Positions 1-5,700 of a stretch of DNA of 5,700 bases are shown piece after piece. Origin of the DNA: Erythrobacter sp. (lineage in GTDB: Bacteria > Pseudomonadota > Alphaproteobacteria > Sphingomonadales > Sphingomonadaceae); the NCBI GenBank assembly GCA_003483125.1, contig DMWU01000172.1, forward strand, positions 1 to 5,700, given 5' to 3'. Numbering within the stretch: the stretch's first letter is position 1; the number at the start of each line of letters is the position of its first letter. The notes beneath the pieces are model-generated. The model did no database searches. It was not told where the DNA came from and saw only the letters and a list, made by a program, of their open reading frames with translations. The position numbers and the translations under genes are program-made.

Positions 1-920
1 TCGATGTCCGAAAAGTCCACGCCGGGGTCGACGCCTTGCGTATACATGTTGAGAGCCACCGTAACGAGGCAACAATTGCCTGTACGCTCACCATTGCCGA
101 ACAAGCAGCCTTCGACGCGATCAGCACCTGCCATGATACCCAATTCGGCAGCAGCAACACCTGTGCCGCGGTCATTATGTGTATGAAGGCTGATTACTGC
201 GGCATCGCGGTTGGGCAGGTTGCGACAGAAATATTCGATCTGGTCGGCATAGATGTTGGGCGTTGCCGCCTCGACTGTGGCCGGCAGGTTGAGGATGATA
301 GGCTTTTCGCGGGTAGGCTGGAGCACGTCCATCACCGCTGCGCACACCTCGATGCTAAAGTCGATCTCGGCGGTTGAGAATGTCTCTGGCGAATATTGGA
401 AATGCCAATCGGTATCGGGTTGTTTCGCGGCCTCGTCGCGCATCACCTTGGCGCCCATCGTGGCAATATCCCGAACTTCCTTTTTCGACATACGGAATAC
501 GATGTCGCGCCATGCCGGGCTTACCGCATTGTAGAGATGGACGATGGCCGCGCGTGCACCGGCAAGGCTCTCAAAGCTGGTTTTGATCAAGTCTTCGCGA
601 CTTTGCGTCAGCACCTGCACGATCACGTCATCAGGAATACGACCGGATTTGACGAGTTGCTGGATGAAGTCGAATTCGGTCGCGCCCGCGCTGGGAAAGC
701 CGACCTCTATTTCCTTTATGCCAATGCGCACCAGCTCATCGAAGAAGCGGTTCTTCTTAACCGCATCCATTGGATCGACGATCGATTGGTTGCCATCGCG
801 CAGGTCAGTTGACACCCAACGAGGCGGCGCTGTGATCGTGCGGCTTGGCCATTGGCGATCAGGCAGATTGATCTGCGGGAAGGGCCGGTATTTTCGGCCT
901 GGCTCTGAAAGCATGTTCAT
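1..920 (-). CDS. leuA: 2-isopropylmalate synthase, long type (partial, C-terminus beyond left edge)
   Basis: LeuA condenses acetyl-CoA with 2-ketoisovalerate to give 2-isopropylmalate, the first committed step of leucine synthesis, in the cytoplasm. Reading the minus strand from 920 gives about 306 uninterrupted codons to the window edge. The N-terminus ([19 protein letters not shown]) and the motif [13 protein letters not shown] (residues 34-46) mark the long, Mycobacterium/yeast-like LeuA class rather than the short E. coli type. By alignment to my memory of M. tuberculosis LeuA, the divalent-metal ligands are D42, H246, H248 (HTHNDRGTG) and N282 (GNGERTGN), and E179 (QYSPE) matches the catalytic glutamate; their spacings agree exactly. 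What is visible is the TIM-barrel catalytic domain; the C-terminal leucine-binding regulatory domain should lie beyond position 1. The start could also be the ATG at 914. Neither has a strong Shine-Dalgarno sequence, the best being ACGAG about 10 nt before 920. A leucine-rich leader peptide lies upstream, implying regulation by leucine supply. Confidence 0.97.
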   Translation of the reverse strand, partial: MNMLSEPGRKYRPFPQINLPDRQWPSRTITAPPRWVSTDLRDGNQSIVDPMDAVKKNRFFDELVRIGIKEIEVGFPSAGATEFDFIQQLVKSGRIPDDVIVQVLTQSREDLIKTSFESLAGARAAIVHLYNAVSPAWRDIVFRMSKKEVRDIATMGAKVMRDEAAKQPDTDWHFQYSPETFSTAEIDFSIEVCAAVMDVLQPTREKPIILNLPATVEAATPNIYADQIEYFCRNLPNRDAAVISLHTHNDRGTGVAAAELGIMAGADRVEGCLFGNGERTGNCCLVTVALNMYTQGVDPGVDFSDI

Positions 921-931
921 TAGTTTGAGGC

Positions 932-1051
932 TCGTAACGTTGTTTGGCTGAATTCTGGCTGCCTATCCCTTGAGCGTCTCGCGCGCTCTATTGGCACGCG
1001 CAATCTCACGCCCAAGGGCGTGTAAGTCGTAGCAATAGCGATCCGTTACGA
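932..1051 (-). repeat. 8-nt inverted repeat linking leader codons to the leuA start region
   Basis: TCGTAACG in leader codons 2-5 (1051-1044) is perfectly complementary to CGTTACGA (939-932), which lies 12-19 nt before the leuA ATG. The downstream copy overlaps the only Shine-Dalgarno-like bases of leuA. A long-range pairing could hide the leuA ribosome site until the leader is translated. By my rough estimate, an 8-nt match in about 135 nt could arise by chance more than one time in ten, so this is only a candidate. Confidence 0.3.
967..1018 (-). promoter_or_regulatory. Attenuator-like RNA fold between leader peptide and leuA
   Basis: In the minus-strand RNA, CCCTTGGGCGT (1018-1008, the end of the leader frame) can pair with ACGCTCAAGGG (977-967): 11 pairs with one G-U. 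Inside it, TTGCGCGT (1003-996) pairs with GCGCGCGA (986-979) around a 9-nt loop. Two smaller folds compete. GAGCG (988-984) with CGCTC (976-972) is exclusive with both stems above. CGCC (1020-1017) with GGCG (1012-1009) is exclusive with the long stem. A ribosome finishing the leader would mask the 5' arm of the long stem, whereas one held at the Leu codons would mask it only partly, so the fold could respond to leucine supply. No U-tract follows any of the hairpins, so this is not a standard intrinsic terminator. Pairings were found by eye and no energies were calculated. Confidence 0.5.
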
Positions 1052-1056
1052 TTCAT
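1006..1056 (-). CDS. leuL: Leucine-rich leader peptide upstream of leuA (LeuL-type)
   Basis: This 16-codon open frame encodes MNRNGSLLLRLTRPWA and stops at TGA. Four of its 16 residues are Leu, clustered as CTA-TTG-CTA-CGA-CTT at codons 7-11. CTA looks rare here: none of the 18 Leu codons I read in the adjacent part of leuA is CTA, so the choice fits a ribosome made to pause when charged leucyl-tRNA is scarce. The frame has a good Shine-Dalgarno sequence (AAAGGA, 7 nt before the ATG), stronger than that of leuA, and lies 85 nt upstream of leuA in the same direction. Its last codons form one arm of a stable RNA stem. Leader peptides rich in the product amino acid are established regulators of leu, ilv, trp and his operons. 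Assignment to this class is by composition and position; no search was run. It was read directly from the minus strand and is too short for usual gene calling. Confidence 0.8.
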   Translation of the reverse strand: MNRNGSLLLRLTRPWA

Positions 1057-1177
1057 GGTGCGATCCTTTGCCGAATCTTTCTTAGAACGCAAGCAATTTG
1101 CAAACTTCTTAAAGGGCGGAGAAAATTCCCTCGCTGCTGAAACCTTTCCGGCCAATCAAGCGAAAGATCAGGAACAA
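1057..1177 (-). other. leuA upstream region; promoter expected but not clearly visible
   Basis: The stretch before the leader peptide should contain the leuA promoter if leuA is transcribed separately. I see no convincing sigma-70 pair. The nearest candidate is TTGCAA (1103-1098) with AAAGAT (1080-1075) at 17-nt spacing, but this would start the RNA on top of the leader Shine-Dalgarno, so I do not accept it. A perfect 8-nt palindrome TTTGCAAA (1097-1104) could be an operator or chance. No gene on either strand is supported here. Confidence 0.3.
1064..1069 (-). promoter_or_regulatory. Ribosome binding site of the leader peptide
   Basis: AAAGGA lies 7 nt upstream of the leader ATG at 1056. It supports real translation of this very short frame and is a better match to the anti-Shine-Dalgarno than anything in front of leuA itself. 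Confidence 0.65.
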
Positions 1178-1230
1178 GCAAAAGGGACTATACTCATGAA
1201 ACATGCCATTCTTCGGCTCGCCCTTTTTGC
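1178..1230 (-). terminator. Possible terminator after the ilvBNC-lldD operon
   Basis: GCAAAAAGGG (1230-1221), starting at the last base of the lldD stop codon, can pair with CCCTTTTGC (1186-1178), with one bulged A and a 34-nt loop. The loop contains a small CATG-TTT-CATG hairpin. The RNA continues as TTGTTCC, which is only mildly U-rich. Position at the end of a four-gene operon favours a terminator; the large loop and weak U-tract argue against an efficient one. Confidence 0.35.
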
Positions 1231-2378
1231 TACCTCCAGCGAAGACGCTCGCGGCTGAGTTGATCGACAGAAGTGACGCCCATCAGGCGCATGCCGCGCT
1301 CGATTTCATCCTTCAAAATACCGATGGCACGCTCGACACCCGCTTGGCCCGCTGCTGCAAGCGCGTAAAGATAGAGGCGTCCGCCGCTGGCCGCCGTCGC
1401 GCCTGCTGCGACGCTCTTTAGCGCATGCGTTCCGCGCCGTACGCCGCCATCGACAATAATTTCGATCTCCCCGCCAACGCAATCGACAATCTCGCGAAGC
1501 TGGTCAAAAGGGGCGCGGCTGCCGTCAAGCTGCCTGCCGCCATGGTTGGAAATCATGATCGCATCCGCGCCGATCTCTACAGCGCGGCGCGCATCATTCG
1601 CGCTCATTACGCCCTTAAGGCAGAACTTGCCGCCCCAATCCTGCCTGATCCGCGCGGCGGTGTCCCAATCCATAGAAGTATCGAGCATGGTGTTGAAATA
1701 CTCTGCGATGCTCACTGCCTTGCCAGTGCCCTCGCTAACATGGGTATCGAGATTGGGGAGGCGGAACTTATCGCGGAGGAGATAATCGAGTGTCCAACGT
1801 GGCCGCGTCGCATAGCTCCACACCGCGCTCGGCGTGAAGCGGGGTGGGGTAGTGAACCCGCTGCGCAGGCACCTTTCGCGCTTGCCCGAAACGATTGTAT
1901 CTACGGTGAGCGCAATCGCGTCGAACTTCGCCGTCTGACAACGCTTGATCATCGATTGGTTCAAGCCTTTGTCCTTGTGAACGTAGAGCTGAAACAGTTT
2001 CGGACCCGAAGTGAGCGCTGCAATTTCTTCTATGCTGCGAGTGGCGAGGCTGGATATTCCGAACCATAAGCCAAATTTCTCGGCAGCCTTTGCGACCGCA
2101 GTTTCCCCTTGCCAGTGAAATGCGCGCTGGACTGCTGTGGGGCTGAGCATCAGGGGCAGGGCGCTCTTGCGTCCCATGATAGTGCAGCTAGTGTCGATCT
2201 GAGCGACGCCGGCCAAAACGTCAGGCACTAGATCGCAAGTGTTGAATGCCTCTGTATTGCGGGCCTTGGTAATCTCATCATCAGCCGCGCCGTCGATATA
2301 GTCGAAAATCGGCCAGGGCAGCCTTGCCTTGGCCAGTTTCCTGAAATCGTCGATATTATGGCAGCCAGATAGACGCAT
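1230..2378 (-). CDS. lldD: FMN-dependent alpha-hydroxy-acid dehydrogenase (LldD/glycolate oxidase family)
   Basis: This family oxidises an L-2-hydroxy acid to the 2-keto acid on an FMN-bearing TIM barrel; LldD members pass electrons to the respiratory chain. The protein has 382 residues, normal for the family (E. coli LldD is 396). Active-site residues are in place by comparison with glycolate oxidase: Y27 (FDYIDGAADDE), the FMN motif LSPTAVQRAFH (78-88), Y132 (FQLYV), D160 (LTVD), R167, K255 (LKGV), catalytic H279 and R282 in SNHGGRQLD, then DGGVRRGTH (310-318) and GRLYLYALAAAG (333-344). The start is fixed by AAGAAGG 5 nt before the ATG. It begins 16 nt after ilvC and is probably co-transcribed with ilvBNC. 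Substrate cannot be read from sequence: L-lactate is the default guess, while the setting makes 2-hydroxyisovalerate, 2-hydroxyisocaproate or related acids worth considering. Family is sure; the symbol is tentative. Confidence 0.93.
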   Translation of the reverse strand: MRLSGCHNIDDFRKLAKARLPWPIFDYIDGAADDEITKARNTEAFNTCDLVPDVLAGVAQIDTSCTIMGRKSALPLMLSPTAVQRAFHWQGETAVAKAAEKFGLWFGISSLATRSIEEIAALTSGPKLFQLYVHKDKGLNQSMIKRCQTAKFDAIALTVDTIVSGKRERCLRSGFTTPPRFTPSAVWSYATRPRWTLDYLLRDKFRLPNLDTHVSEGTGKAVSIAEYFNTMLDTSMDWDTAARIRQDWGGKFCLKGVMSANDARRAVEIGADAIMISNHGGRQLDGSRAPFDQLREIVDCVGGEIEIIVDGGVRRGTHALKSVAAGATAASGGRLYLYALAAAGQAGVERAIGILKDEIERGMRLMGVTSVDQLSRERLRWR

Positions 2379-2383
2379 ATGCG

Positions 2384-2390
2384 CCTTCTT
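2384..2390 (-). promoter_or_regulatory. Ribosome binding site of the LldD-family gene
   Basis: AAGAAGG lies 5 nt before the ATG at 2378, inside the 16-nt gap after the ilvC stop codon. It fixes the start and gives the gene its own translation initiation within the operon. Confidence 0.6.
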
Positions 2391-2394
2391 CGGA

Positions 2395-3943
<1,549 letters not shown>

Positions 3944-3955
3944 GAGAATTTATAC

Positions 3956-5700
3956 CTAAACCAGAGCCTTCGCTTCGTCTTCCATAGTACCAGCGACCTG
4001 ATCGCCATATAGCAGCATTTCCGTATGTGCCGCACCTGATGGGATCATGGGGAAGCAGTTGGCCTCTTTCGAGACCAGGCAATCGACTATTACGGGGCCG
4101 TCTGCGGCCAACATGGCTTCGATGCCTGCATCCAGCCCTTCCTCATTCTCGATCCGAATACCCGTCCAGCCATAGCTTTCAGCCAGCTTCACGAAATCTG
4201 GCAGGCTGTCCGAATAGCTGTTCGAGTAACGGCTTTCATAGGTAAGTTCCTGCCATTGGCGGACCATGCCCATATATTCATTGTTGAGGATGAAGATCTT
4301 GATGGGCAGGCGATACTGGCTCGCCGTTCCGAGCTCCTGGATATTCATCTGGATAGATGCCTCGCCCGCTATATCGATCACCAGATCTTCGGGGTTGCCC
4401 AACTGCGCGCCAATGGCTGCAGGCATTCCGTAACCCATGGTTCCCAGCCCGCCAGAGGTCAGCCAGCGATTGGGATCGGAAAAGCCGAAATATTGTGCGG
4501 CCCACATCTGGTGCTGGCCGACTTCGGTGGAAATGATCGGATTGCGATGTTTCGTTAGCTCGTAAAGCCGTTCGATCGCCTTTTGCGGCATGATCATGCC
4601 GGAACGTTCAGGATAGGCGAGGCATTCGCGTGCGCGCCATCCGGTGATACGCGCCTTCCACTCGCCAAGGTCCTTGGCTCGTCGATCTCCCCATGCGGCA
4701 ATCATTTGCTCGAGCACGCGGGCGCAATCACCGACTATCGGCAGGTCCACCGGAACTGTCTTGTTGATCGAGCTGCGATCGATATCGACGTGAATTTTCT
4801 TGGAATTCGGTGAAAAGGCATCAAGCCTGCCTGTCACGCGATCATCAAATCGTGCGCCAATGCAAACCATCACATCACAACGGTTCATGGCCATATTGGC
4901 TTCGTAGGTGCCATGCATGCCCAGCATTCCTAGCCAATCAGGATGGTCGGATGGGAAGGCTCCCAATCCCATCAAGGTGCTGGTGACCGGTGCACCAGTG
5001 ATATCCTGTAATTGGCGCAGCAGTCGGCTCGCGTCAGGGCCAGAATTGATTACTCCGCCGCCCGTGTAGAAGATCGGGCGTTCAGCCTTTGCCATCAGGT
5101 CAACGGCCTCGGCGATTTTCTCTGCGCTTGCGACCATCTGTGGCTCGTAACGATGCGCCGCAGATCCATTAGGTTCGCGAGTGAATGAGGGGACCGCAAC
5201 CTGAACATCCTTGGGAATGTCGACTACAACCGGGCCGGGACGCCCAGTGGTCGCGATGCGGAACGCTTCCTCGATAGTAGGTTTTAGGTCAGCTGGTTCT
5301 TTCACAAGGTAGTTATGCTTGGTGCAATGACGGGTGATCCCGATCGTGTCCGCCTCTTGGAAGGCGTCGGTTCCGATCAGTGGCGTCGCAACCTGCCCGG
5401 TGATGACCACCATGGGTATTGAATCGAGAAAAGCATCGGCAATGCCGGTAACTGCATTGGTGGCACCCGGGCCGGAGGTGACGAGGACAACTCCCGGCTT
5501 GCCGGTTGAGCGGGCATATCCCTCGGCCGCGTGTGCTGCGCCAGCCTCATGCCGCACCAGGATGTGACGAATGCGTTCGTCTCCAAAAAGCTCGTCATAA
5601 ATGGGCAGCACTGCGCCACCGGGGTATCCGAATATGAATTCGACCCCCTGTTCGACCAGGCTATCAACCAGGATTTTTGCGCCGCTGCGCTCCTGCGCCA
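3956..5700 (-). CDS. ilvB: Acetolactate synthase large (catalytic) subunit (partial, N-terminus beyond right edge)
   Basis: This ThDP-, FAD- and Mg2+-dependent enzyme joins two pyruvates to acetolactate, or pyruvate and 2-ketobutyrate to acetohydroxybutyrate, opening branched-chain synthesis. The frame is open to the right edge: upstream of the GTG at 5611 it continues as SGAKILVDSLVEQGVEF then IFGYPGGAV, typical IlvB N-terminal sequence, so that GTG is internal and probably only 5-20 residues are missing. About 580 residues are visible. The catalytic Glu is in VRHEAGAA (codon 5548-5546). SGPGATN and GQVATPLIGTDAFQE follow in the PYR domain, then the central FAD domain (YTGGGV, MLGMHGTYEAN, IGARFDDRVTG) and the PP domain (EVGQHQMWAAQ, GGLGTMGYGMPAA). 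The ThDP motif reads GEAS...ILNN rather than GDGS...NN. The C-terminal MGMVRQWQELTYESRYS is conserved. First gene of the visible operon, 12 nt before ilvN. The promoter lies outside the window. Confidence 0.97.
   Translation of the reverse strand, partial: AQERSGAKILVDSLVEQGVEFIFGYPGGAVLPIYDELFGDERIRHILVRHEAGAAHAAEGYARSTGKPGVVLVTSGPGATNAVTGIADAFLDSIPMVVITGQVATPLIGTDAFQEADTIGITRHCTKHNYLVKEPADLKPTIEEAFRIATTGRPGPVVVDIPKDVQVAVPSFTREPNGSAAHRYEPQMVASAEKIAEAVDLMAKAERPIFYTGGGVINSGPDASRLLRQLQDITGAPVTSTLMGLGAFPSDHPDWLGMLGMHGTYEANMAMNRCDVMVCIGARFDDRVTGRLDAFSPNSKKIHVDIDRSSINKTVPVDLPIVGDCARVLEQMIAAWGDRRAKDLGEWKARITGWRARECLAYPERSGMIMPQKAIERLYELTKHRNPIISTEVGQHQMWAAQYFGFSDPNRWLTSGGLGTMGYGMPAAIGAQLGNPEDLVIDIAGEASIQMNIQELGTASQYRLPIKIFILNNEYMGMVRQWQELTYESRYSNSYSDSLPDFVKLAESYGWTGIRIENEEGLDAGIEAMLAADGPVIVDCLVSKEANCFPMIPSGAAHTEMLLYGDQVAGTMEDEAKALV

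Noticed and set aside
946..960. GAATTC-centred near-palindrome between leader and leuA as a hairpin
   Set aside because: The flanks (AGCCA and AGCC) are direct, not inverted, repeats, so beyond a few central bases they do not pair.
1075..1103. TTGCAA/AAAGAT as a sigma-70 promoter for leuA
   Set aside because: The match is poor (about 7 of 12) and the implied start of transcription would fall on the leader Shine-Dalgarno.
1055..1258. Plus-strand open frame of 67 codons in the leuA upstream region
   Set aside because: It crosses the leader peptide, the possible terminator and the end of the LldD-family gene in antisense, has no clear ribosome site, and its protein resembles nothing I recognise. 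The minus-strand reading explains the region better.
1425..2069. Plus-strand open frame of 214 codons
   Set aside because: It lies wholly inside the well-supported LldD-family gene on the other strand and has no recognisable domain; it is a high-G+C antisense shadow.
5609..5611. GTG at 5611 as the start of ilvB
   Set aside because: The frame stays open upstream to the window edge and encodes conserved IlvB sequence (EFIFGYPGGAV), so this GTG is an internal valine codon.

Overview
The window looks like a chromosomal branched-chain amino acid biosynthesis locus from an alphaproteobacterium, probably of the order Sphingomonadales. That placement is inferred from protein style alone: a long-type LeuA beginning with a [21 protein letters not shown] N-terminus, an IlvB whose thiamine-diphosphate motif reads GEAS instead of GDGS, and a 339-residue class I ketol-acid reductoisomerase. 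I did no database search. No mobile element, tRNA, rRNA or CRISPR array is visible, and every supported gene lies on the minus strand.

In transcription order (right to left) the window holds: ilvB, the acetolactate synthase catalytic subunit, missing only its N-terminus beyond the right edge (3956-5700); ilvN, its regulatory subunit (3428-3943); ilvC, ketol-acid reductoisomerase (2395-3414); and an FMN-dependent alpha-hydroxy-acid dehydrogenase of the LldD family (1230-2378). The gaps between these four are 12, 13 and 16 nt, so they read as one operon. A possible weak hairpin terminator overlaps the stop codon of the last gene. After a 309-nt intergenic region comes leuA, 2-isopropylmalate synthase (920 to the left edge), which is cut off by the window after about 306 codons.

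The most interesting part is the intergenic region before leuA. It encodes a 16-residue peptide (1056-1006) with a good Shine-Dalgarno sequence and the codon run CTA-TTG-CTA-CGA-CTT, that is Leu-Leu-Leu-Arg-Leu, followed by G+C-rich segments that can pair in mutually exclusive ways. This is the signature of a leucine-sensing leader peptide (leuL type). However, there is no run of even three U residues between the leader stop codon and leuA, so a classical intrinsic-terminator attenuator is not evident and the mechanism may differ.

Functionally, IlvBN makes acetolactate or acetohydroxybutyrate and IlvC converts these to dihydroxy acids. The next steps (IlvD, IlvE) are not in the window. LeuA draws 2-ketoisovalerate from this pathway into leucine synthesis. 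The LldD-like flavoenzyme is not a standard step of the pathway. Its place between ilvC and leuA suggests, but does not prove, a role in oxidising 2-hydroxy acids related to the branched-chain keto acids.
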